From Domibacillus antri (GTDB lineage Bacteria > Bacillota > Bacilli > Bacillales > Domibacillaceae), in contig NZ_MSDU01000015.1 in assembly GCF_001936625.1 (NCBI RefSeq), forward strand, positions 53,251-117,250: 64,000 nt of DNA, read 5' to 3'. This document shows, one piece after another, positions 57,394 to 64,000 of the stretch; within the stretch, counting starts at the first letter, position 1, and each line of letters opens with the position of its first letter. The notes under the pieces were generated by a model that saw nothing but the letters and a program-made list of their open reading frames with translations, was not told where the DNA came from and did no database searches. Position numbers and translations under genes: made by a program.

Positions 57394-59529
57394 CTACCGG
57401 ATAAAAACCGCACAGCTAAATCCATCCACATGACCGGTCATCAGTCCTGTTTCGAATGGCGTGATGTCCGCTTTTGAACCGGATACGATTTGATTCCATC
57501 CTGCTCCTTCCGGAAGTGAAAAGCTCGAAGTAGAGGCACCGGCATTAAAGGAAAGAAGAAGATCACACCATTCCCCAAACTGCCCGACATCTTTGAGCCA
57601 GATGGACAGCGTGTCTGCATTGGACGGCCATTTGACAGTATGATGGCAAATGTCTTCTTCTGAGCGAAGGCGAAAAGCGCCATGTTTATGCCGCAAAGTA
57701 ATTAATCCTTTCACATATTCAACATTGTCAATATATTCACCGCGCCGGCGCCAGTCGATCTGATTAATGAGATCCGAACTCGTATAACTGTTTTCAACCC
57801 CATACTTCGTCCTGCAAAACTCCTGACCTGCGTGTAAAAACGGAATGCCCTGTGATAATAGAACGAATGCGGTTGCGAGCCGATGTTTCCGCTTATTTTG
57901 AATGACATCCCCCGGAAAACAAGCTTCAAGTTTGTCCCAAAGGGTATAATTATCATGACATTCGACATAGTTTACTGACTGTGCCGGCGAATGAAACAAG
58001 CGGTCAATACCGGCACACCCTGCGTTTGCGGTAAAAGCGGCAAATGCATGATCCATCAGCTGTGTATTGCCTAATGAAAAACCCGTTTCAAATAATTGAA
58101 ATGTACTGCCTTTAATGGTGTCCCGGAACCGGTCGTTAAAAAACGCCGCTTCCTGAAGCTGCCCTTCATTTTGAATCGTCGCTTTTTTCTCCGCTGGAAG
58201 CGCCGTGTTTAAATCCCAGCCTTCCCCGAGAATCACAGCGTCCGGTTTATGCGTACGCATCCGTTTAACCGCTTCCTGCATCGTTTCCACGTCCAAGAGC
58301 CCCATTAAATCAAACCGGAATCCGTCAACATTGTACGCTGTCATCCAATATTCGAGTGAATCGAGTATAAATCTCCGCGCCATTTTCCGCTCTGATGCAA
58401 AATCGTTGCCGCACCCCGAACCGTTTGATGGCATTCCATCCAGACCTTGCCGAAAAAAATAACCAGGCACCAGCCGCTCAAAAGAGGACGTTTCCCGGAC
58501 AAAAACATGATTATATACAACATCCATAATAACCCGCAGCCCCTTTAGATGGAACACTTCAATCATCTTCTTCAATTCAACCGAACGGGCGTATAAATCC
58601 GACGGATCTGTACTGAAGCTGCCTTCCGGGACATTAAAATAAAGGGGATTATAGCCCCAATTATAATTTGCTGTGGAGTCAATATCCGATACGCCGAAAA
58701 AATCAAAAAACGGCATAAACTGAACGTGTGTCACACCGAGAGAGGCTACATAATCAATCCCTGTCGGCTGCCCATCCGGACTTTGTGTACCTTCTTCCGT
58801 CAATCCAAGATACATTCCCCGCTGTTTAATGCCGCTTTCGGGCTGAACAGACAAGTCACGAATCGAGGCTTCATAAATGATGGCATCCAGCGGCGAAGAA
58901 AAGGGCGGCAGTGTATACCTCGGGACATTCATCTTGTCCTCATTGACAACACGTGCCCATTCACTATGGACGGATACCATTTTGGCATAAGGATCGACCG
59001 CCTCATGCCAGACATTATTAATGCGCACCTGGTAATGATAGAAATAACCTTCCGCATTTTCATTCAGTACCGCTTCAAATGTGCCGGATACACCCCGCTC
59101 CATAGGTATATAGCGGAGCGGGCTGTCCGTATGTTCTTTAAATTTCACAAATGCCTCCGTTGCCGTCGGCGCCCACACGCGAAACGTAGTTTTATGAGGC
59201 AAGTATACCGCACCCAGTTCCCCGTCATAATAAAATAAATGATCGAACTCTTCCGTTCGGATGACCCCGCCCATTTGCAGATCCGTCCGCATCAGCCGCT
59301 CATCGAGAATCACATGCTCCGTCCCAAATGCCGGCATTTCCGGCGCACGGCAGACATATTTTACCGTCGTTTCAAGCTCCTGCTTTTCAACAATTGTCAT
59401 TCTCGTCACGACATGTCCGCTCTCAATATAAAAAGAAGACGATTGTCCATTATAATAATGCTTTGGCAAAAGAACGGTCACTTCATGTAATTTATCTAAA
59501 TACGCGTTAAATGGACGGGTGTTAATCAT
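57394..59529 (-). CDS. amyX: Type I pullulanase
   Basis: 711-residue GH13 debranching enzyme cutting alpha-1,6 links in pullulan and glycogen-like glucans. No signal peptide, so intracellular, as AmyX of B. subtilis (718). N-terminal CBM48-like region (about 90-200, FRVWAPTATEAFVKF), pullulanase signature YNWGYNPLYF, VIMDVVYNHV, catalytic Asp in VDGFRFDLMG, acid Glu in VILGEGWD, and YVECHDNYTLWDKL. The ATG at 59527-59529 follows GAGGAGGAATCCGA and overlaps the upstream gene stop by four bases. Confidence 0.95.
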   Translation of the reverse strand: MINTRPFNAYLDKLHEVTVLLPKHYYNGQSSSFYIESGHVVTRMTIVEKQELETTVKYVCRAPEMPAFGTEHVILDERLMRTDLQMGGVIRTEEFDHLFYYDGELGAVYLPHKTTFRVWAPTATEAFVKFKEHTDSPLRYIPMERGVSGTFEAVLNENAEGYFYHYQVRINNVWHEAVDPYAKMVSVHSEWARVVNEDKMNVPRYTLPPFSSPLDAIIYEASIRDLSVQPESGIKQRGMYLGLTEEGTQSPDGQPTGIDYVASLGVTHVQFMPFFDFFGVSDIDSTANYNWGYNPLYFNVPEGSFSTDPSDLYARSVELKKMIEVFHLKGLRVIMDVVYNHVFVRETSSFERLVPGYFFRQGLDGMPSNGSGCGNDFASERKMARRFILDSLEYWMTAYNVDGFRFDLMGLLDVETMQEAVKRMRTHKPDAVILGEGWDLNTALPAEKKATIQNEGQLQEAAFFNDRFRDTIKGSTFQLFETGFSLGNTQLMDHAFAAFTANAGCAGIDRLFHSPAQSVNYVECHDNYTLWDKLEACFPGDVIQNKRKHRLATAFVLLSQGIPFLHAGQEFCRTKYGVENSYTSSDLINQIDWRRRGEYIDNVEYVKGLITLRHKHGAFRLRSEEDICHHTVKWPSNADTLSIWLKDVGQFGEWCDLLLSFNAGASTSSFSLPEGAGWNQIVSGSKADITPFETGLMTGHVDGFSCAVFIR

Positions 59530-60488
59530 TCGGATTCCTCCTCTTCCCATTCCGGGCGGCGGATGCTGATCGTATCCGCATGATCAAGCAGCGCTTTTGC
59601 CGCTTTCAGCTGAATTGTTTTAAGGGGTGATGACATGTTCCTCATATATTGAAGCCAAGTGTCAAACGCACGCTTATCAATGTATTCGATATCCGCTGGC
59701 GCACCCGGATAATCAATATAGCCATTTCGTGATAAAATCGCTTTTCTTACCGGGATATCAATTTGTTCATGGCGTAAGAGCTTTTTGACGAGCGTTTCTG
59801 TTCTCGAAAGCGGGACAATCGGACTGAGAAGCCTTATTTTCTGGTCACCATAGCGTTTCGTCCAAAAACGCTCCGGAGCCCCGGCAAAAACAGCGTTATC
59901 CTGCTCTTCTAAAAAGGTGAGGCACCAAACTTCAACCGGGGTGATCATGACTACATCCAGTTCAACGACCGCTTTTTGAAAACGAAAAACCGGTTCATAT
60001 AAAACAAGGAATGTATCCGGCAGCCGCTTAAGTAAAAATTTTAACCGTTCATCGACAAAATATTTATGATCAAGCGGGGACTGGTGAAGAAGCGTCGAGC
60101 TCGCCCATTTCACCTGGAAATGATACATTTTTTCCACAAACAGCTTTTTTGCATCTTCTTCTGTGTACAAAAAAGGGGATTCTGTTTCCTTTATCGATAA
60201 CATGGCCTCGACTCCCGGGTCTTGAACCTCTTCTTCCATTTCAGGCTCTGGACGTTCTTTTTTTGAAAACAGGGATCGAAACAGACCGTTTCGTTCTTTC
60301 TCAGGTTCGACCATCCAATCATCTTCCGGATTGGCAGGCGCCGTGGAAGCGTTCATTTTTTGATGCGCCCAATTTGCATGGAATTTTTCCCATTCCTGTT
60401 TTTTCAGACGGACATAGCGGGCCGGATAATGAAATAAATCATGTTCATATCGGGATATGTAATTTTGTAATTTTATTAACTGCGCCAT
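59526..60488 (-). CDS. ytlQ: NERD-like domain protein (YtlQ position)
   Basis: 320 residues. N-terminal basic region (YVRLKKQEWEKFHANWAH), an acidic linker, then a segment (about 130-215) resembling the nuclease-related NERD fold: a hydrophobic strand, KAVVELDVVMITP, VWCLTFLEEQDNAVFAG and ERFWTKRY. The usual NERD Glu-x-Lys is not clear, so catalysis is doubtful. No function assigned. It overlaps amyX by four bases and lies four bases after the thpR stop, in one transcription unit. The assignment to YtlQ is by position and size only. Confidence 0.65.
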   Translation of the reverse strand: MAQLIKLQNYISRYEHDLFHYPARYVRLKKQEWEKFHANWAHQKMNASTAPANPEDDWMVEPEKERNGLFRSLFSKKERPEPEMEEEVQDPGVEAMLSIKETESPFLYTEEDAKKLFVEKMYHFQVKWASSTLLHQSPLDHKYFVDERLKFLLKRLPDTFLVLYEPVFRFQKAVVELDVVMITPVEVWCLTFLEEQDNAVFAGAPERFWTKRYGDQKIRLLSPIVPLSRTETLVKKLLRHEQIDIPVRKAILSRNGYIDYPGAPADIEYIDKRAFDTWLQYMRNMSSPLKTIQLKAAKALLDHADTISIRRPEWEEEESE

Positions 60489-60492
60489 GGCA

Positions 60493-61041
60493 TTATTCCT
60501 CTTTCCTCGTGTTTAACAAAAACGACCATTTTTTCGTATACCGCGGTTCGTGTAAACTGTTCGTTTCATACAGAGCGATTTCTTGGATGTGAAAAGAAAG
60601 CCGTTCCGGTTCATCAGCTGCTTCATAAGGCTTCTCACCGAACCATTTTCTCGCTGTGGTTATGTGAGGACGGAACGGTTTTTTATCCAGAACAAAACCA
60701 GCTTCCCCGCATGAATCCGCCACCTTTGTCTGCAGGTGAAACAGCTCTTCCGGTTCATCCGTTCCCATCCAAAAAATACGGGGAGATAATGATGGTCCAA
60801 ACGTCTGGAACGATGTTAGCGATAATGGAAAAGATTGTATATCCTTTAGACTTTTCTCGATATAGGAGCATGCTTTTTGAAGTTTCTCCTTTTCCGCTCC
60901 GCCGAGGAAGGACAGCGTAATATGATAATCATCAGGATGTGTAAACCGTTTGAACGGGAAATGACGCCGGCTCATTTCCTGGAAAATCGCTTGTTTTATT
61001 TCATCTTGTATGACCACAGCGAAAAAATAATGCGGCTTCAT
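60493..61041 (-). CDS. thpR: RNA 2',3'-cyclic phosphodiesterase (2'-5' RNA ligase family)
   Basis: 182-residue 2H phosphoesterase (YtlP in B. subtilis). The two HxTx motifs are HITLSFLG (about 40) and HITTARKW (about 127). The family opens or joins 2',3'-cyclic and 2'-5' RNA ends; the in vivo target is unknown. The ATG at 61039-61041 has GGAG nine bases upstream; an in-frame GTG at 61050 is too close to the RBS. First gene of the thpR-ytlQ-amyX unit. Confidence 0.92.
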   Translation of the reverse strand: MKPHYFFAVVIQDEIKQAIFQEMSRRHFPFKRFTHPDDYHITLSFLGGAEKEKLQKACSYIEKSLKDIQSFPLSLTSFQTFGPSLSPRIFWMGTDEPEELFHLQTKVADSCGEAGFVLDKKPFRPHITTARKWFGEKPYEAADEPERLSFHIQEIALYETNSLHEPRYTKKWSFLLNTRKEE

Positions 61042-61130
61042 GTTTTCCACTCCTTATTTCGTCTTATTCTTTGTTTAGTTTAACAAAAAACAAACAAAGT
61101 CATTTAGGGTTTTTATTCTGCGTATATTCA

Positions 61131-61159
61131 TTGGATTTATATAAATGATATGGTTTAAT
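61131..61159 (+). promoter_or_regulatory. Promoter of the cysteine-synthase-like gene
   Basis: TTGGAT (61131-61136), 17 bases, TTTAAT (61154-61159), 28 bases before the ATG. Confidence 0.45.
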
Positions 61160-61186
61160 AAAAGGAAACGGAAAGGGTGACTTTAA

Positions 61187-62119
61187 ATGAAAGTAGTAAA
61201 TAATATAGCCAGTTTGATCGGCGATACACCTGTCGTCAAATTACAGCGTCTGTCACCTGAACATGGAGCGGACGTCTATGTCAAACTAGAATTTTATAAT
61301 CCGAGCAAAAGCGTAAAAGACCGCGCCGCTTATAATATGATGATTGAAGCAGAGAAATCAGGAAAGCTGAAACCCGGTGCGACGATTATCGAACCGACAA
61401 GCGGAAATACAGGTATAGGCATCGCAATGAATGCCGCTGCCCGCGGATATAAAGCCATTCTCGTCATGCCGGATACGATGACGAAAGAGCGAATCAATAT
61501 ATTGAAAGCGTACGGCGCAGAAGTCGTTCTCACACCAGGCGATGAAAAAATGCCCGGCTCCATCCAAAAAGCGATCGAACTGGCGAAAGAGATTCCAGAC
61601 AGCTTTATACCGATGCAGTTTGACAACCCGGCAAATCCCGATGCTCACCGAGGTACAACATCAGCTGAAATTATTGATGCAGTCAATCAAATCGGCAAAC
61701 ATTTTGCCGCCTTTATTGCCAGCGCGGGCACAGGCGGTACGATTACCGGTACAGGTGAAGAATTAAAAAAGCAATATCCTGAATTAAAGGTACATGTCGT
61801 CGAACCGGCCGGATCACCTGTGTTATCAGGAGGCAAGCCCGGTAAACATAAACTTGTCGGTACGAGCCCCGGCTTTGTACCAAAGACATTAAATACAAAT
61901 GTGTACGATTCCATTTTTAAAATTGAAGATGACGATGCTTATGAAATGACACGCCGTTTAGCTGCCGAAGAAGGCATTTTGCTCGGACCTTCCGGCGGAG
62001 CCACTTGTTTTGCGGCCATTGAAACAGCCAAAACCTTAACAAAGGATGATATCGTCATCTGCATTGCACCCGATACCGGTGAGCGGTACTTATCAACAGA
62101 CGTCTTTCAATATGAATGA
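61187..62119 (+). CDS. ytkP: Cysteine synthase-like PLP enzyme YtkP
   Basis: 310-residue O-acetylserine sulfhydrylase family protein. PLP Lys in NPSKSVKDRAAYNM (about 43), substrate loop EPTSGNTGIGIAM, GTGGTITGTGEEL for phosphate, and LGPSGGATCFAA near the C-terminus. It makes cysteine from O-acetylserine and sulfide, or acts as a related lyase. Orthologue of B. subtilis YtkP by position. AACGGAAAGGGTGACTTTAA precedes the ATG. Single gene with terminator. Confidence 0.92.
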   Translation: MKVVNNIASLIGDTPVVKLQRLSPEHGADVYVKLEFYNPSKSVKDRAAYNMMIEAEKSGKLKPGATIIEPTSGNTGIGIAMNAAARGYKAILVMPDTMTKERINILKAYGAEVVLTPGDEKMPGSIQKAIELAKEIPDSFIPMQFDNPANPDAHRGTTSAEIIDAVNQIGKHFAAFIASAGTGGTITGTGEELKKQYPELKVHVVEPAGSPVLSGGKPGKHKLVGTSPGFVPKTLNTNVYDSIFKIEDDDAYEMTRRLAAEEGILLGPSGGATCFAAIETAKTLTKDDIVICIAPDTGERYLSTDVFQYE

Positions 62120-62129
62120 TTCTCTTTAT

Positions 62130-62165
62130 GGGCTGTCTCCAAAATGGATGGAGACAGCCCTTTTC
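62130..62165 (+). terminator. ytkP terminator
   Basis: GGGCTGTCTCC-AAAATGGAT-GGAGACAGCCC followed by TTTT, ten bases behind the stop codon. Confidence 0.84.
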
Positions 62166-62174
62166 ATTTCTATA

Positions 62175-62240
62175 GCCGGATTTCTTGCAGTTTGGGCCGG
62201 ATTTTCTGATTTTAGGCCGGTTTCCTTGTCATTTGGGCCT
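62175..62240. repeat. Degenerate 20-21 bp tandem repeat
   Basis: Three units starting at 62175, 62196 and 62216, each beginning GCCGG(A/T)TT and ending in TTTGG or TTTAG, followed at 62237 by the start of a fourth (GCC). The stretch to 62300 keeps further GGCC/CCGGCC pieces, some inverted. Non-coding spacer between ytkP and ytjP. Confidence 0.65.
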
Positions 62241-62365
62241 TCAGGAGGCGGAATTCGGCTTTCAAATCCATAAATCGGCCTAAATGGCTCACAATCCGGC
62301 CTTCCCTCCGCACTTATGGGACACTTTTTTGATGAACGGCAAGGCTTTTTTGTCCGCTGCGCCAT

Positions 62366-63781
62366 TTATTCTTTCTTTCCGGCAAGTTCAACAATCGCCC
62401 GCGCATAAATGGCGGCCGCCTGCATTAAATCCCCTAAAAAAGCATATTCATCTTTTTGATGCGCAACATCCGGACGGCCAGGAAACAGCGCACCGAATGC
62501 AACACCTGTTTTCAACGCCCGCGCATATGTCCCTCCCCCGATGGACAGCAGCTCCGCTTTTTTTCCTGTTTCCTCTTCGTATACGTACTTTAGCGTTTTG
62601 ATAAACGGATCATCCGGCTGCACGTAATGGGGCTCACTGTTTGACACAATGCGGCAAACAGCTTGTTCCTTTTTTAATCGCTTTGTCAGCTTTGTCATTT
62701 CATCGTCAAACGAAAAAGACACCGGGTAACGGATGTTTATACCAATATGCGCCACCTTCTCTTTCTCATACCGGAAAATCGCCGGATTTAATGTCACATC
62801 TCCCATTTCCGGGTCAGCAGCGGCCAGTCCGAGCGAATGCCCCCGCGTGTCCCCATAAAAATGACGCATGATAAACTGAATATAAGCAGCGCCCGCCGCA
62901 TCGAGACGTTGTCTGTCCAAAAAAGCAGCTAAAGACAGCGCGGCATTTTGACCAAGATCAGGCTCCATTGCATGGGCAGATTTCCCTTTCATTTCAAGGA
63001 CAACCATTCCGCTTTCAATATGATAGCTGCCATCCAAATGGTGCTCTTCTATATATTCTGTGTAGTTTTGCAAAAAAAGTGTATGGTTTTGATCAATTAA
63101 CAAGGAGACCCGGGCAAAATCAGGGACCATATTATAACGGAGGCCTGAATCAAATTTGGTGATCGATACCTCTGCTTGATCCGGTTTTGGCAATAACAGC
63201 TCCACGTCTGCGTCCGCAATGCCTTTTTCCGCAAAAATAATCGGAAAATCTGCGTCCGGCGCAAAGCCCGCATCCGGCATTTCTTCCGTTTGAAAGTAGC
63301 GGCCCACACATTGCCAGTCACTTTCTTCATCCGTGCCGATAATCATCCGTACCCGCTTTTCAAGCGGAATACCAAGTTCTTTCACGATTTTCATCGCATA
63401 ATAAGCAGCCATCGTCGGACCCTTATCATCGATTGCCCCGCGGCCGAAAATTTTACCGGATTCCAGCTCACCGCCAAACGGCTCCCGCGTCCAGCCGTCT
63501 CCAGCAGGTACAACATCAACGTGGCATAACAGGCCGATCAACCCCTCTCCTTCACCCATTTCAAGATGGCCGGCAACATTGTCTACATTTTTTACGGTAA
63601 ACCCATCTGTTTCACCGAGGGTCAGCATATAATCAAGTGCTTCTTTCACCGATTTTCCGAATGGCGCATTCTTTTCCCCCGTTGCGCTTTTTACACTCGG
63701 AATTTGTATAAGCTTTTGAAGATCGGCTGTAAACTGATCCCGACGGTCGAGTATTTCATTCATCCAATTCGTTTTATTCAT
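62366..63781 (-). CDS. ytjP: Dipeptidase PepV-like (M20), YtjP
   Basis: 471-residue M20 metallopeptidase of the PepV type, cutting dipeptides in the cytoplasm. Zinc and catalytic residues in LLCHVDVVPAG, FGRGAIDDKGPTMAA, GTDEESDW and FAPDADFP; the lid domain carries KGKSAHAMEPDLGQNAA, and the C-terminus LSIGGGTYARAL has the last His-equivalent region. GGGGGGGTTTTA precedes the ATG. Close in size to B. subtilis YtjP (463). Confidence 0.93.
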   Translation of the reverse strand: MNKTNWMNEILDRRDQFTADLQKLIQIPSVKSATGEKNAPFGKSVKEALDYMLTLGETDGFTVKNVDNVAGHLEMGEGEGLIGLLCHVDVVPAGDGWTREPFGGELESGKIFGRGAIDDKGPTMAAYYAMKIVKELGIPLEKRVRMIIGTDEESDWQCVGRYFQTEEMPDAGFAPDADFPIIFAEKGIADADVELLLPKPDQAEVSITKFDSGLRYNMVPDFARVSLLIDQNHTLFLQNYTEYIEEHHLDGSYHIESGMVVLEMKGKSAHAMEPDLGQNAALSLAAFLDRQRLDAAGAAYIQFIMRHFYGDTRGHSLGLAAADPEMGDVTLNPAIFRYEKEKVAHIGINIRYPVSFSFDDEMTKLTKRLKKEQAVCRIVSNSEPHYVQPDDPFIKTLKYVYEEETGKKAELLSIGGGTYARALKTGVAFGALFPGRPDVAHQKDEYAFLGDLMQAAAIYARAIVELAGKKE

Positions 63782-64000
63782 TAAAACCCCCCCATGCTCT
63801 ATATTTTACAATGGATCGAATCGGCAAACCAACTTCACTTCCCTTATTGATATTTTTAAATTTTCTGAATATATATTTATAACCATTATTTTTACCGGTT
63901 AACGGCATAATATCATTAAAAAAGGGTAAATTTAACACGCGTGTTGATTATGAATAATCTTCCATAAATAAACGACAAAAAAGAGATGCCATCTTGTAAA
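63782..64000. other. Non-coding right edge
   Basis: AT-rich spacer after the start of ytjP. A possible ytjP promoter on the minus strand is TTGGTT, 18 bases, TAAAAT near 63805-63830. The last 40 bases (minus strand GGCATCTC then TTTTTT) look like the 3' half of a terminator for a gene beyond the window. No coding region seen. Confidence 0.4.

Noticed and set aside
62126..62365. 79-codon minus-strand frame in the ytkP-ytjP gap
   Set aside because: It reads through the terminator and the GCCGG repeats and has no RBS.

Overview
The window is a stretch of chromosomal core genome from an endospore-former-type Firmicute of the family Bacillaceae. Gene order follows, almost gene for gene, the Bacillus subtilis segment polA-phoPR-citZ ... 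ccpA ... amyX-ytjP. The proteins look like Bacillus orthologues (YtwI, YtvI, YtpI, YtoI, YtkL, YtxGHJ, SftA, EzrA, AcuABC). Ribosome binding sites are strong AGGAGG types, terminators are Rho-independent hairpins, and CcpA, SigB, T-box and S4-leader signals are recognisable. The genus cannot be fixed by eye. Most genes lie on the minus strand. No rRNA, tRNA, insertion sequence, prophage or CRISPR array was seen.

Layout from left to right: 1-3.6 kb, 5' end of polA and the PhoPR phosphate two-component system. 3.7-7.5 kb, citZ-icd-mdh (citrate branch of the TCA cycle) with a long regulated citZ upstream region. 7.5-9.4 kb, small membrane proteins and the YtvI permease. 9.4-16 kb, central carbon and lipid metabolism: pfkA-pykA, accDA, a GntR regulator and malic enzyme. 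16-23.6 kb, dnaE, nrnA, ytpI, ytoI, ytkL and a universal stress protein. 23.7-26.3 kb, argGH. 26.5-32.7 kb, an EcsC-family protein, ytxK, tpx, a RarD-type transporter, thiI and iscS. 32.8-36.9 kb, ezrA, hisJ, a free-methionine sulfoxide reductase, and rpsD with its autoregulatory leader. 36.9-42.9 kb, tyrS with a T-box, then acsA divergent from acuABC (acetate activation and its control by lysine acetylation). 42.9-48.3 kb, motS, motP, ccpA, aroA and the ytxGHJ stress operon. 48.4-62.1 kb, an M29 aminopeptidase, murC, sftA, ytpQ, ytoP, ytzB, trmB, ytmP, amyX, a NERD-like protein, thpR and a cysteine-synthase-like gene. 62.4-63.8 kb, ytjP (PepV dipeptidase).

A common thread is carbon catabolite control. 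The window encodes CcpA itself, and matches or near-matches to cre sites lie at the citZ promoter, upstream of pfkA-pykA and between acsA and acuA. A palindrome with two cre-like cores lies upstream of the aroA-ccpA unit.

No previously undescribed multi-gene system is evident. The most notable observation is that both genes of the MotPS (sodium-type) flagellar stator carry a one-base deletion in a T-run, which suggests loss of this stator or, less likely, homopolymer sequencing error. Other points worth checking are the citZ upstream dyads, the palindrome upstream of aroA-ccpA, a GntR regulator inserted between accDA and malic enzyme, the decayed PHP metal motif of DnaE, and the repeated placement of stop codons inside terminator hairpins.
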